Positions 35,146-45,366 are shown, numbered from the stretch's first letter. The stretch: DNA of 64,000 nucleotides from Paenibacillus sp. (GCA_031180825.1 JAPSLM010000004.1:211219-275218), one strand, 5' to 3'. The notes: generated from the sequence alone by a model not told the origin. Translations and numbers: made by a program.

Positions 35146-36399
35146 ATGGACTTATTCGATTTTAACCGAACGAACGAATACAAGCCGCTGGCGGAAAGAA
35201 TGCGTCCGCAAAATCTGGAGCAATTTTTCGGGCAGAAGCATTTGCTTGGCGAAGGCAAGGTGCTGCGTCGGCTCATCGAAACGGACAAGATCGGCTCCAT
35301 GATTTTGCAGGGCCCGCCTTCCAGCGGTAAAACGACGCTCGCCACGATTATCAGCGGAATGACAAGTTCGCATTTCGAGAAATTGAACGGCGTTTCGCTT
35401 TCGGTTTCGGATCTGCGGGAAGTCGCCCGAAAAGCGAAAGATAATCTAAAGCTCTACAATCAGCGGACAATATTGTTCTTGGATGAAATCCACGCACTCA
35501 AAAGCAATGTGCAGGAGTCGCTGCTGCCAATTGTCGAAGACGGAACCATTATCCTGATCGGCGCGACGACGGAAAGCATCGCCCATGATATCATACCGCC
35601 TCTTGTCAGCCGCTGCCGCGTATATCGTCTTGAAGCGCTGCAAAAAGACGATCTGGAGCAAATTTTGCGGCAGGCATTGGCGGACCCGGAAAGAGGGCTG
35701 GGCGGGGAGTACCAGATTACGCAGGAAGCGATGGACTATTTGTGCGACGTCTGCAACGGCGATGTGCGAAACGCGTTGATCGCCTTGGAAACGGCTGCTT
35801 ATTCGCTTCACGGTTCACAAACGATCGAACTGCAGACGATTCAGGAATCGTTCGAGTCCCGGATCAATGCGATTACCCATACCGATTTTTACGACATGAC
35901 TTCCGCCTTCTGCAAGTCGCTCCGCGGCGGACAGACGGACGCGGCCATCTATTGGCTGGCGCGTATGCTGTATTCGGGGGTGGATCCGCTTTACATCTGC
36001 CGCAGAATCGTCGTTCATGCGACGGAAGATGTGGGGATGGCTAATCCGACCGCTCTGCAAATCGCATTGGCGGCCAAAGATGCCGTTGAATTTGTCGGCA
36101 TGCCGGAAGCGCGGATGGCGATCGCCGAAGCCGTCGTGTTCATTTGCGAGAGCCCGAAAAGCAATGCCGTCTATAAAGCGATCAATGGAGCGCTTGAATA
36201 CGTCAAGCAGACGAAAGCTTACGAGGTTCCCGCAGATGTCCGCGACGGTACGAGAACTTATTCGAATCCTATCGATCATCCGAATGCACGGAACGAATAC
36301 CTTCCTCCGGAAGTGAAGGGTAAGCGATTTTATCAGCCGCAAAATAGCGGAGTGGAAGCAAAGATTTTCGCAAAATATAACAAGCCTGCGGCAGAGTAA
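35146..36399 (+). CDS. rarA: Replication-associated recombination protein RarA (MgsA)
   Basis: 417 residues. AAA+ ATPase related to clamp loaders, acting at stalled replication forks. N-terminal PLAERMRPQNLEQFFGQKHLLG, Walker A GPPSSGKTT (about residues 54-62), Walker B LFLDEIH, sensor 1 GATTE, and the C-terminal tetramer domain with YKAINGALEYVKQT. Same order tcdA-rarA-cymR as B. subtilis yrvM-yrvN-yrzC, but here with a 7-kb insertion before cymR. Confidence 0.95.
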   Translation: MDLFDFNRTNEYKPLAERMRPQNLEQFFGQKHLLGEGKVLRRLIETDKIGSMILQGPPSSGKTTLATIISGMTSSHFEKLNGVSLSVSDLREVARKAKDNLKLYNQRTILFLDEIHALKSNVQESLLPIVEDGTIILIGATTESIAHDIIPPLVSRCRVYRLEALQKDDLEQILRQALADPERGLGGEYQITQEAMDYLCDVCNGDVRNALIALETAAYSLHGSQTIELQTIQESFESRINAITHTDFYDMTSAFCKSLRGGQTDAAIYWLARMLYSGVDPLYICRRIVVHATEDVGMANPTALQIALAAKDAVEFVGMPEARMAIAEAVVFICESPKSNAVYKAINGALEYVKQTKAYEVPADVRDGTRTYSNPIDHPNARNEYLPPEVKGKRFYQPQNSGVEAKIFAKYNKPAAE

Positions 36400-36408
36400 A
36401 GCCGCAGG
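36385..36408. terminator. Hairpin at the end of rarA
   Basis: CCTGCGGC / GCCGCAGG with the rarA stop codon in the loop. No T-run on either side, so terminator activity is uncertain. Confidence 0.45.
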
Positions 36409-36457
36409 GTATACCGGCAGAGTCCGCGGCGGAACATTTCCGGGGAAATAAGTTCGC

Positions 36458-37132
36458 TTACGCTCGCTGCAGCGAAGCTTCACCGGCTCTCCCTGTGGCC
36501 GGCTCGGATATTTCGACGGTGAGGCGTCCGAAGAATAAGGCGCTCAGACGAATTAATTTATTGGTTACGGGCAGAAGCAGCAGGCCGATTCCCGCATAAA
36601 TAAGCGAGATTTGAAGCGAGCTGAAATCCGTCGGAAGCAAATGGGCGAATAGTTCTCTCTTGAAAATATCAATGCCGATCGCTTGCAGCAAAATCGTATA
36701 GACAAGCGGGGACGCCAAGAGCCCCAAATTAACGGCAACGGCCGTAACGGCAAGCGTAAACGAGATGATGCCTAGAGGCAGCTTGACGATTTGAAACAAT
36801 AGCGCTACATAAGTAGCCGGGTCGGAAAGCTCCGTGCTTAACTGGGCGAAGAGCCCTCCTCTGCCATGCCGCCCGAGATCGAAATCATCCGCTCGGACGG
36901 AAGCCGTGACGGTCGAAGGGGATTGGAGCAGCCGGTTGGCCAATCTTGCATCCAAGACGGTCATATGCTTGGCAAACCGCGCTGTCAAGATCATCAGCGG
37001 AAAGCCGACGAACAGCGGCATAAGCCCGATGGATAAGGCGACACCGATGATCGTCAGTGCGAATCCGATGATACCTGCGGGCAGAAGATACAGCAAATAG
37101 TAAAAGGCTCCGATAAATCCCGGTTTTTGCAT
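36458..37132 (-). CDS. Sensor-domain (PF13796-like) membrane protein
   Basis: About 224 residues. Four hydrophobic regions in two pairs: LLYLLPAGIIGFALTIIGVAL with LMPLFVGFPLMILT at the N-terminus, and a second pair around residues 115-150, then a last helix near 190. The arrangement resembles the membrane 'putative sensor' domain normally fused to histidine kinases. Here no kinase domain is attached and no kinase gene is adjacent. ATG 37132 is preferred over TTG 37138. The gene is convergent with rarA and divergent from the CNNM-like gene. Confidence 0.6.
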   Translation of the reverse strand: MQKPGFIGAFYYLLYLLPAGIIGFALTIIGVALSIGLMPLFVGFPLMILTARFAKHMTVLDARLANRLLQSPSTVTASVRADDFDLGRHGRGGLFAQLSTELSDPATYVALLFQIVKLPLGIISFTLAVTAVAVNLGLLASPLVYTILLQAIGIDIFKRELFAHLLPTDFSSLQISLIYAGIGLLLLPVTNKLIRLSALFFGRLTVEISEPATGRAGEASLQRA

Positions 37133-37390
37133 ATTCAATGTTCCACATCCTCATATCGATTTGAACTCTTTGACGTTCGTGCTTCGCTTACCCCTTCATT
37201 TTTTCAATGATTAGATTCTCTTCCCGTGCCAAGACGCGGTTAAGCCCTCTTGCTTTCTCGTTCTAGTCTCCGGACTTTGCGTATAGTGTAGTAATGAATC
37301 CGCAAATGCATCCGGACCTAAAGCAGCGGATAGCATGCATACATCCGGGGGAGGTGCGCCTGTTCGCCTTACGGGCGGGTAGGCGGGACG

Positions 37391-38746
37391 TTGATAAACG
37401 ATCCGGTATCGCTTATTTGGGGGATCATCCTTGTGCTGTTTTTGGTGGCGTTGAACGCGTTTTTTGTCACGGCCGAATGTGCAATGGCGAAAGTGGCGCA
37501 CAGCCGTTTGGACTCCCGCGTGCGCCCGGAATCCCGACAATCTGGCTCTGCCCGATTCTTGATGCAAAATGCCGATGCCCATTTATCGGCCTGCCGGCTC
37601 GGCATCGCGTTCACGTCACTTGGACTTGGCTGGGTCGGAGGAACGATTGTCCAAGCCATGGTCGAAGCGGCGCTCAGCCCTTTGCGTTTGCCGGAGCCGG
37701 CCATCGGGACGGCTGCCTTTTTGATTGCGTTTACGTTGGTAGCAGGGCTTCACGCGACGCTTGGCGAGCAGGTTCCCAAAGTCTGTGCCATTTGCACATC
37801 GGAGCGGGTGATAGGGATGTCGTCCGTACCGCTTGGCTTTTTTTGCAGAGCGATGCGTCCGATGCTCCGGTGTTCGAACGGCATCACGGGCTGGCTGCTG
37901 CGTTTGACGGGCACCGCTTCCTCTGTGGAGTACCGGCCCGCCCACACGGAAGAGGAAATCCGGGGCTTGATGAAAGAAAGCAACCGCAGCGGACTCATCG
38001 ACAATACCGAGCTGGCGCTCGTCGACAATATTTTCGATTTTGCCGAAACGTATGCCCGCGAGATTATGATTCCTCGCACGGAGATGGTCTGCTTGTATGC
38101 AGGACGCTCCTACGAAGACAATAAAGCGATAGCGATCAGCGAGATGCATACGCGATATCCGGTATGCGACCCGGATAAGGACAGCATTGTCGGGTTTGTG
38201 CACATCAAAGACTTATTAATCGCGGAGGAGCAGCCGGAAACCGTCCGGTCGATCCTCCGTCCGATCATGAAAGTTCCGGAATCGATGCGTATAAGCGAAC
38301 TGCTCAAGCTTATGCAAATGAAGAAGACGCAGATGGCGCTGCTCATCGACGAATACGGCGGAACCTCCGGGCTGGTTACCTTTGAGGATATCATGGAGGA
38401 AATCGTCGGCGAGATTCAGGATGAATTCGACGAGGAACGGCCGCAGATCGAGAAACGGGCCGATCATGTGCACTCGATTGACGGGCGTCTGCTGATTGAG
38501 GAAGTCAACAGCTATTTCGGCCTGCGTATCGCGTCAGGGGATTACGATACGATCGGCGGATGGATGTACTCGCAGATGGAAATGCCGCCTAAGAAGCGGC
38601 AGTCTATCGTCTGCGAAAACCGGTTCCGGTTTATGATCGAGGAGACCGAACATTTGCGGATTACGCGGATTTTGGTTATCCGGCAGGAGGAGACAGGCGG
38701 ATCATCCGGCGAAAGGGGAGCGATGGATGAAAGCGGGCATGCTTAA
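37391..38746 (+). CDS. CNNM/HlyC-CorC family membrane protein
   Basis: About 451 residues. DUF21 domain with three or four helices (residues 5-150, including GEQVPKVCAI, variant of the usual GELVPK). Two CBS domains follow (about 215-340, with FVHIKDLL and LLIDEYGGTSGLVTFEDIMEEIVGEI), then a C-terminal CorC/HlyC domain (DTIGGWMYSQMEMPPKK). CNNM proteins are linked to Mg2+ efflux or homeostasis; 'haemolysin' is a historical label. TTG 37391 follows AGGCGGGA. That site lies in the 3' arm of a GC-rich hairpin (CGCCT...AGGCG), which may limit translation. Confidence 0.85.
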   Translation: MINDPVSLIWGIILVLFLVALNAFFVTAECAMAKVAHSRLDSRVRPESRQSGSARFLMQNADAHLSACRLGIAFTSLGLGWVGGTIVQAMVEAALSPLRLPEPAIGTAAFLIAFTLVAGLHATLGEQVPKVCAICTSERVIGMSSVPLGFFCRAMRPMLRCSNGITGWLLRLTGTASSVEYRPAHTEEEIRGLMKESNRSGLIDNTELALVDNIFDFAETYAREIMIPRTEMVCLYAGRSYEDNKAIAISEMHTRYPVCDPDKDSIVGFVHIKDLLIAEEQPETVRSILRPIMKVPESMRISELLKLMQMKKTQMALLIDEYGGTSGLVTFEDIMEEIVGEIQDEFDEERPQIEKRADHVHSIDGRLLIEEVNSYFGLRIASGDYDTIGGWMYSQMEMPPKKRQSIVCENRFRFMIEETEHLRITRILVIRQEETGGSSGERGAMDESGHA

Positions 38747-38867
38747 ACGAAGGACGGGCGCGTTCTTATGGCGATGGGAAGAACAAAGTGCGGCAAAACC
38801 ACCTTGGCGGTATGCAGGGAGAAGCAAATGTCGCATCCCGGAAAACCACATATTTTCTCTATAAAAG

Positions 38868-38890
38868 GCTTCGATCGGGAAGCTTTTTTT
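38868..38890 (+). terminator. Terminator after CNNM-like gene
   Basis: GCTTC / GAAGC with a six-base loop, followed by seven T. It lies just before the yhbD-like promoter. Confidence 0.75.
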
Positions 38891-38901
38891 GTTTATTGCG
38901 A

Positions 38902-38930
38902 TTTACAACGTAACAATGTTATGTTACACT
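38902..38930 (+). promoter_or_regulatory. Promoter with dyad operator, yhbD-like gene
   Basis: TTTACA (38902-38907), 17-base spacer, TACACT (38925-38930). The spacer contains the palindrome GTAACA-ATGTTA-TGTTAC (38910-38927), the position MerR-type regulators use. The downstream gene encodes a MerR-like helix-turn-helix, so self-control is plausible. Confidence 0.6.
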
Positions 38931-38953
38931 TGCTTCGTAAGGGGGCGCTGCAG

Positions 38954-39580
38954 GTGACGGAACGGGAGCTGATCTCCAAAAAAGAATTGCTTGAGCTGAC
39001 GGGCATTTCTTATGGCCAATTATACCGCTGGAAACGGAAAAATCTCATTCCGGAAGAGTGGTTTATTCGAAAATCGACGTTTACAGGTCAGGAGACCTTT
39101 TTTCCGAAGGAGAGCATTTTGGCGCGGATCGATAAAATCGTGAATATGAAAGACGATTTGTCGTTGGATGAGCTGGCGGACGTGTTTTCTCCGAATTTGA
39201 GCGAAGTTGCCTTCGGGCGTTCGGAGCTGGAGAAACGCAACATTGTTACGAAAGAGACGCTCGATTTTTACATCGAACAGCAGGGAACGAGCGCGGTCTA
39301 CAATTTTGAAAACATGATATGCATGTATGCGCTCGACAAGCTGCTGAAAACCGGTAAGATGACGTTGGAGGAAGGGAAAGGCCTGATTCAGACGATGACG
39401 GAGCATTATCCGAAGCTTCAAGGCAAGACGGGCGAGCTGATCTTTTTTCGCAAGATGGGCATGTCCGGCTTCGTGATTGCGACAAGTCCGGGCGAAGTGT
39501 ATTTCGAGCCGCGCGTGAGGGTGGTGGCCCGGATCTCGATAGCCGAGTGCGCAGAGGAATTGAAAATTAAATTATCGTAA
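38954..39580 (+). CDS. yhbD: YhbD-like (DUF4004) HTH regulator
   Basis: About 208 residues. The N-terminus ISKKELLELTGISYGQLYRWKRKNLIPEEWF is a MerR-like winged helix-turn-helix. IRKSTFTGQETFFPKE follows, then a 130-residue domain of unknown fold. B. subtilis YhbD has the same N-terminus and is encoded next to the bactofilin genes yhbE-yhbF, as here. GTG 38954 follows AAGGGGGC; the track's start at 38768 would run through the terminator and promoter. It probably controls its own operon through the dyad in its promoter. Confidence 0.85.
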   Translation: MTERELISKKELLELTGISYGQLYRWKRKNLIPEEWFIRKSTFTGQETFFPKESILARIDKIVNMKDDLSLDELADVFSPNLSEVAFGRSELEKRNIVTKETLDFYIEQQGTSAVYNFENMICMYALDKLLKTGKMTLEEGKGLIQTMTEHYPKLQGKTGELIFFRKMGMSGFVIATSPGEVYFEPRVRVVARISIAECAEELKIKLS

Positions 39581-39626
39581 CGCGTTTACGAAAATATACA
39601 GTGCAATAAGTACCGGAGGGATACCT

Positions 39627-40349
39627 ATGGACAAAAGCAACAGCCGCGATCTCGTTATTTCCGGCAGCGGCTCGTTCTCGGGCGGAAGCTACCGAAACGT
39701 GAAAATTAACGGCGAAGGCAAATTTTACGGAGACCTCGATTGTTTGGAGTTCAGAACGAACGGGGTCAGCGAAGTGTCTGGGCAAGTGAGGGCTAAGCTG
39801 GTTCAAGTGAACGGCCAGTCGTCGATGAAAGGCCTTGTCGAAAGCGAGGAAATTAAAGTTTACGGGGGCGCCAAGCTGGAGGGGAACGTATCGTATCTGG
39901 ATTTTAAATGCCGCGGCAGCGCCCGGATTCAGGGGAATATGAACGGCGACCGGATCGATCTCGAAGGGGAATTGACCGTCGCAGGAGACTGCGAGGCGGA
40001 ATCGTTCAATGGCAAGGGAGCGTTCCGGATCGACGGATTATTGAATGCGGGCGTTATCGATATTTTGCTTTACGGTGCCAGCTCTGCGCAGGAAATCGGC
40101 GGCGAGGTGATCACGGTACGCAAAAAAGGCTTCAAATCCTTTCTCAAGCCGTTTTTGCCGATGTTCGACGCAAAGCTGGAGGCCGAAACGATCGAAGCCG
40201 ACGAAATTTACTTGGAGAACACGAAAGCCAAAGTCGTCCGCGGCAGCCGGATTACGGTCGGTTCAGGCTGTGAGATCGATCTGGTCGAATACAAAGAAAG
40301 CTTGAACCCGTTCAAAGGAGCAAAAATTTATGAGCACAGACGAATCTAA
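39627..40349 (+). CDS. Bactofilin (YhbE/YhbF-like)
   Basis: 240 residues. Polymer-forming cytoskeletal protein with a right-handed beta-helix. Repeated strands such as VKINGEGKFYGDLDC, LVQVNGQSSMKG and IKVYGGAKLEGN run through residues 10-130. A second part (about 150-240, AKLEAETIEADEIYLENTKAK) is typical of the longer Bacillales form. In B. subtilis these proteins are needed for motility/flagellar assembly. It is 46 bases after the yhbD-like gene; a near-palindrome CGTAACGCGTTTACG lies between them. Confidence 0.85.
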   Translation: MDKSNSRDLVISGSGSFSGGSYRNVKINGEGKFYGDLDCLEFRTNGVSEVSGQVRAKLVQVNGQSSMKGLVESEEIKVYGGAKLEGNVSYLDFKCRGSARIQGNMNGDRIDLEGELTVAGDCEAESFNGKGAFRIDGLLNAGVIDILLYGASSAQEIGGEVITVRKKGFKSFLKPFLPMFDAKLEAETIEADEIYLENTKAKVVRGSRITVGSGCEIDLVEYKESLNPFKGAKIYEHRRI

Positions 40350-40443
40350 AGGAAGCCACCTTGGAGCCCGGGAAAAAATGCACGTTGCACGGGCGCCGCA
40401 GCCGGTCAGACTGTCCCGTCCTCGTAACATCATAGCCAGGTAA
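40330..40443 (+). CDS. Small ORF overlapping the bactofilin end, 37 residues
   Basis: Too short for the ORF track. ATG 40330 lies inside the last codons of the bactofilin gene (other frame) behind AAAGGAGC, a very good ribosome binding site. The product is basic and ends RPRNIIAR. The stop codon is followed at once by a terminator, so it would be the last gene of the yhbD-bactofilin unit. No family recognised; coding status rests on the ribosome binding site and placement. Confidence 0.4.
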   Translation: MSTDESKGSHLGAREKMHVARAPQPVRLSRPRNIIAR

Positions 40444-40446
40444 ACA

Positions 40447-40482
40447 AAGCTTGCTGACCATTTCAGCGGGCTTTTATTTTTT
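40447..40482 (+). terminator. Terminator of the yhbD-bactofilin operon
   Basis: AAGC-tt-GCTGA / TCAGC-gg-GCTT stem followed by TTATTTTTTT. Confidence 0.85.
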
Positions 40483-40573
40483 TATCCAATATAATAATAT
40501 TGGGAAGAAATATCCAAATTCGATGCTCTGAATGGGTTGAAGCAGCCGATTCGCAGAATAGGAGCCGTGCAAA

Positions 40574-41878
40574 ATGAATCAAAAGAGCATGCCGTTGCTG
40601 ACGCTTCTTCTATGTTTTATTTGTCTCTTAACCGGTTGTACCGGCGTGAAGCCCGAAGATAAAGCAATGACGCTAAAGGTATTTTATCATGATCAGAAAA
40701 GCTTCTATAACCTTTACGGGAAATTGTTCACTTTTCAAAATCCTCATGTCGAGATCGAAGTAATCGCGCTGAATGATTATTACAAGAAAGGATTTTCCGA
40801 GGAAATGTATCGGGAGCTTATCAAAAAAGAGCAGCCCGATCTCATCTTCAACTTTAATCTTCAAAGCTTCGTTGAGGACGGAATGCTCGTTGATCTTGAG
40901 CCTTTGCTAAAAAAATCAAAAGACGTGAATCTGGAACGGATGAACAATCCTATTACCGCTTACTTAAGGAATAAAGGCGGAGGACATTTGTATGGCCTAT
41001 CACCTACCTTCCAATCCAAAGCCTTATTTTACAACAAGTCTTTATTTGATCAATTCGGGATACCTTATCCAACGGATCATATGAGCTGGGAAGAAGTGCT
41101 TCAACTGGCCGCACGTTTTGCTAAATCGGAGCGCAATGGCGGTAAAACGTACGGTTACTACCATAACAACAGTCATCTTTTCTGGCTTGTAAAAAATATA
41201 GCGGAAACCGAAGGCTTAAGTTTGACGGATGCAGAGGGAAAGAACGTCATGATAAATACCCCAAACTGGAAGCGTGTGTTCAATATGGTTATTTCGGGAA
41301 CGAAGGAAGGCGCGATTTATACCAATCAGCCGGGCGACGCGGAAAAGGGAAACCTGCTGCTTGAAAATCCGTTTATACAAGGGCGAGCGGCTATGACAGC
41401 GGAGTACTCCTACGAATTGGGTTATCTTTCGGATGTTCATTTCGAATGGGGAATCGTTACAGAGCCTGTAAATCCTGCTGCTCCCAACCAAAGCGCGTCC
41501 CTTAATCCCAATCAATTGTTCGGCATTTATACGGGTTCCAAAAATAGAGAAGGCGCTTGGCAGCTGCTGGAATATATAAATAGCGAGAAGCTTGCTAAAC
41601 TAAACGGTCGGACAGGCTTAAGCGGCAGTCTTCCAGCTTATTTGGACAGCAGGCAAAGCAACGACAAGAATATCGAGGCGTTTTATAAACTGTCTCCCCA
41701 AGATGTTTACTTTCCTTCTCTCCCCATGGAATTTTCGACAGCTTTCGAGGAACGAGTTCAACAATCCATGACCGGAGTGCTTAACGGAGAGCTCGAACTG
41801 GACAATATGCTGATGGAGCTGGATAAAATCGGACAACTCAAGCTGGATCAAGCCTTGAAAAATCAGCCGGCAAAATAA
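40574..41878 (+). CDS. Extracellular solute-binding lipoprotein
   Basis: 434 residues. Lipoprotein signal with lipobox LLTGC (Cys about residue 22), then a type-1 (sugar-type) periplasmic-binding fold: PDLIFNFNLQSFVEDGMLVDLEPLL near residue 85, and a later LNPNQLFGIYTGSKNREGAWQLLEYI. No ABC permease or ATPase gene is near, so it is an orphan binding protein. The coding sequence is clearly more AT-rich than the neighbours (many tta, ata and aaa codons), which hints at separate ancestry. Ligand unknown. Confidence 0.85.
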   Translation: MNQKSMPLLTLLLCFICLLTGCTGVKPEDKAMTLKVFYHDQKSFYNLYGKLFTFQNPHVEIEVIALNDYYKKGFSEEMYRELIKKEQPDLIFNFNLQSFVEDGMLVDLEPLLKKSKDVNLERMNNPITAYLRNKGGGHLYGLSPTFQSKALFYNKSLFDQFGIPYPTDHMSWEEVLQLAARFAKSERNGGKTYGYYHNNSHLFWLVKNIAETEGLSLTDAEGKNVMINTPNWKRVFNMVISGTKEGAIYTNQPGDAEKGNLLLENPFIQGRAAMTAEYSYELGYLSDVHFEWGIVTEPVNPAAPNQSASLNPNQLFGIYTGSKNREGAWQLLEYINSEKLAKLNGRTGLSGSLPAYLDSRQSNDKNIEAFYKLSPQDVYFPSLPMEFSTAFEERVQQSMTGVLNGELELDNMLMELDKIGQLKLDQALKNQPAK

Positions 41879-41882
41879 AAGA

Positions 41883-41917
41883 GAAGCTCCCGGTTCCTAC
41901 CGAAAAGCTTCCCTTTT
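41883..41917. terminator. Terminator between binding protein and mnmA
   Basis: GAAGCT..CGGT / ACCG..AGCTTC nested stem between two convergent genes, followed by CCCTTTTG. Confidence 0.65.
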
Positions 41918-41930
41918 GTACAGATCGGCC

Positions 41931-43073
<1,143 letters not shown>

Positions 43074-43195
43074 TCAAATCAAGAAAGAATAAAATTTTTC
43101 ATGAATATGACACGGTTTTTCTCCCAAATTACAAGGTTTTATGTTACCATAGAAACGATACAAAAATGTATGAAATGTAAACGAGGTGCTACAAG

Positions 43196-43618
43196 TTGAA
43201 GATTTCCACCAAAGGCCGCTACGGACTCACGATCATGATGGAGCTCGCGACGAAGTTCGGAGAAGGCCCCACCTCACTGAAAAGCATCGCAGAAAAGCAT
43301 CAGCTTTCCGAGCACTATCTGGAGCAATTGGTTGCTCCGCTGCGTAACGCAGGTCTCGTAAAAAGCATCCGTGGCGCATACGGCGGATATATTTTGTCCA
43401 AATCTCCCGAAGATATTTCCTCCGGCGATGTGATTCGGGTGCTGGAAGGTCCGATCAGTCCGGTCGACTTCACCGAGGAAGACGATCCGGCCAAACGCCA
43501 GCTCTGGATTCGGATCCGCGACGGAATTGCGCAAGTGCTTGATTCGACGACGCTGCAGGATCTGATTTCTTATAAAGACGAAGGAAATCAGAATGACAGC
43601 TACATGTTTTACATTTAG
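43196..43618 (+). CDS. cymR: Rrf2-family cysteine metabolism repressor CymR
   Basis: 140 residues. Winged-helix Rrf2 protein (MKISTKGRYGLTIMMELA, SEHYLEQLVAPLRNAGLV). It has no cysteines, so it cannot be an IscR-type Fe-S sensor; this fits CymR, which works with CysK to repress sulfur uptake and cysteine genes. The start is TTG 43196 after ACGAGGTG. It comes directly before iscS, as in B. subtilis. Confidence 0.9.
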   Translation: MKISTKGRYGLTIMMELATKFGEGPTSLKSIAEKHQLSEHYLEQLVAPLRNAGLVKSIRGAYGGYILSKSPEDISSGDVIRVLEGPISPVDFTEEDDPAKRQLWIRIRDGIAQVLDSTTLQDLISYKDEGNQNDSYMFYI

Positions 43619-43656
43619 ACCGCTTTGAAATCCTCTTGACAGACGTGGTGAAAGCT

Positions 43657-44808
43657 TTGAAGCTCATTTATTTAGATCACGCCGCCACAACGCCCGTACT
43701 TCCCGAAGTCGTGGAAGCGATGCTTCCTTATTGGACCGGGGCGTACGGGAACCCCTCAAGCACGCATCAAGCCGGTCGGGAAGCCAGAATGGCGCTTAGC
43801 GCCGCCCGGGACCGGATCTCCGCTTTTGTCGGCTGCGCGCCGTCCGAGCTCGTTTTCACAGGAAGCGGTACGGAAAGCGACAATATGGCGCTGTTCGGTG
43901 CGGCTGAGGCGTACCGGGAACGCGGCCGGCATATCATAACGACACAGATCGAACATCATGCCGTTCTTCATGCTTGCGAGCGATTGGAACAGCTTGGATA
44001 CGAAGTGACTTATGTACCTGTGGACCGATTCGGCCAAGTTTCGCCGAACGATGTGGAAGCGGCCATTCGGCCGGATACGATCCTGATCAGCGTCATGTAC
44101 GGCAACAACGAAGTCGGTACGCTCCAGCCGGTCGAAGCGATCGGACGCCTTGCCAGGGAGCGCGGCATTTGCTTTCATGTCGACGCCGTTCAAGCGTTGG
44201 CTCACGCGCCTATCAATCTTCGTGAGCTGCCGGTAGATTTGATGAGTTTTTCCGCGCATAAACTGAACGGTCCCAAAGGGGTCGGCGCGTTATATATAGC
44301 CAAAAACATTCGCGTCATACCGCTGCTCTACGGCGGCGCTCAAGAACGGAAACGCCGTCCGGCGACGGAAAATACGGCAGGCATCGCAGGCTTTGCAAAA
44401 GCCGTAGAAATTTTTGACCGGAATAGGTATGAAGTGCAACAAAAGATGGAAAAACTACGTCAAGAAATGGTCACCGAATTCGAACGGCGTCTGCCCCCGG
44501 GGCAGTTTGTCGTCAACGGCCATCCTACGGAGACGCTTCCGCACATTTTGAATGTCAGCTTTCCCGGCATTTCTACGGAGACGATGCTGATGAATCTGGA
44601 TCTTGCGGGAGTGATGGCTTCAAGCGGCTCGGCTTGTACGTCCGGCTCCTTGGAAATCTCTCATGTGCTGAAGGCGATGAGGCTGCCGGATGAGGTGACG
44701 CAATCGGCGATTCGATTCAGCTTCGGACCGGGCAACGACTCCGGACAAATCGCTGCCGCCGTCATGGCCATTGAAACTATTGTCAGCCGATTACGTACTA
44801 AAGGATAG
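43657..44808 (+). CDS. iscS: Cysteine desulfurase (YrvO/IscS type)
   Basis: About 383 residues. PLP enzyme that releases sulfur from cysteine as a persulfide. LIYLDHAATTP at the start, the PLP Lys in SFSAHKLNGPKG, and the active Cys in SSGSACTSGSLE. The short loop around that Cys is like NifS/IscS class I. TTG 43657 gives the usual N-terminus; TTG 43636 in the track adds seven residues. Its likely sulfur client is the divergent MnmA. No iscU or sufU is nearby. Confidence 0.94.
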   Translation: MKLIYLDHAATTPVLPEVVEAMLPYWTGAYGNPSSTHQAGREARMALSAARDRISAFVGCAPSELVFTGSGTESDNMALFGAAEAYRERGRHIITTQIEHHAVLHACERLEQLGYEVTYVPVDRFGQVSPNDVEAAIRPDTILISVMYGNNEVGTLQPVEAIGRLARERGICFHVDAVQALAHAPINLRELPVDLMSFSAHKLNGPKGVGALYIAKNIRVIPLLYGGAQERKRRPATENTAGIAGFAKAVEIFDRNRYEVQQKMEKLRQEMVTEFERRLPPGQFVVNGHPTETLPHILNVSFPGISTETMLMNLDLAGVMASSGSACTSGSLEISHVLKAMRLPDEVTQSAIRFSFGPGNDSGQIAAAVMAIETIVSRLRTKG

Positions 44809-44844
44809 GCAAATTCCGATTTGCCGGCTGGGAGAGAAGTTCTG

Positions 44845-45366
44845 TTGAAAAAAGCGCGCGATGTTATCGGATTGCCGGTCATTTGCGTAGAGACAGGGAA
44901 ACAAGTAGGCAGCGCCAAAGACCTGTTGCTGAACGACGGCTGGGAGGTCGAGTTCGTGCTGCTCGAAGCGGGGCATTGGTTTTCCGAAGCCACGTGCATT
45001 GAAAGAAAAGACGTCATAGCCATGGGCGACGATGCTGTTACGATTGCCGCAGAACAAGCCGTCCGCCCGCTGAATCCAAGCTCCGCTTGCACGGCGCTGC
45101 TGTTTGGCGGCCGCAAGCTGAAAGGACTCCCGGTCATTACCGTCAACGGGCAGCAGCTCGGGGTGATCGAGGACGTTTATTTGGATGCGGATGGGGGCAT
45201 AAAGGTAATAGGTTACGAATTGACCGAAGGTTTCATCTCGGATCTAACGGAAGGGCGCAGATGGCTGCCGATGCCGGATGCGGTCAAGGTCGGCGACGAC
45301 GCCTTAATTGTTCCCGTTCACGCCAGCGAAGCGCTTCAAGAAATCTTCGGACCAAAAGAAGAATAG
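44845..45366 (+). CDS. PRC-barrel domain protein
   Basis: About 173 residues with two PRC-barrel-like halves: KARDVIGLPVICVETGKQVGSAKDLLL (residues 2-75) and KLKGLPVITVNGQQLGVIEDVYLD (about 95-165). PRC barrels bind RNA or protein partners in RimM and photosynthetic reaction centres; the function of such stand-alone proteins is unknown. TTG 44845 follows GGGAGAGAAG. It is 36 bases after iscS and followed by a zinc-ribbon gene, so probably in the cymR operon. Confidence 0.75.
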   Translation: MKKARDVIGLPVICVETGKQVGSAKDLLLNDGWEVEFVLLEAGHWFSEATCIERKDVIAMGDDAVTIAAEQAVRPLNPSSACTALLFGGRKLKGLPVITVNGQQLGVIEDVYLDADGGIKVIGYELTEGFISDLTEGRRWLPMPDAVKVGDDALIVPVHASEALQEIFGPKEE

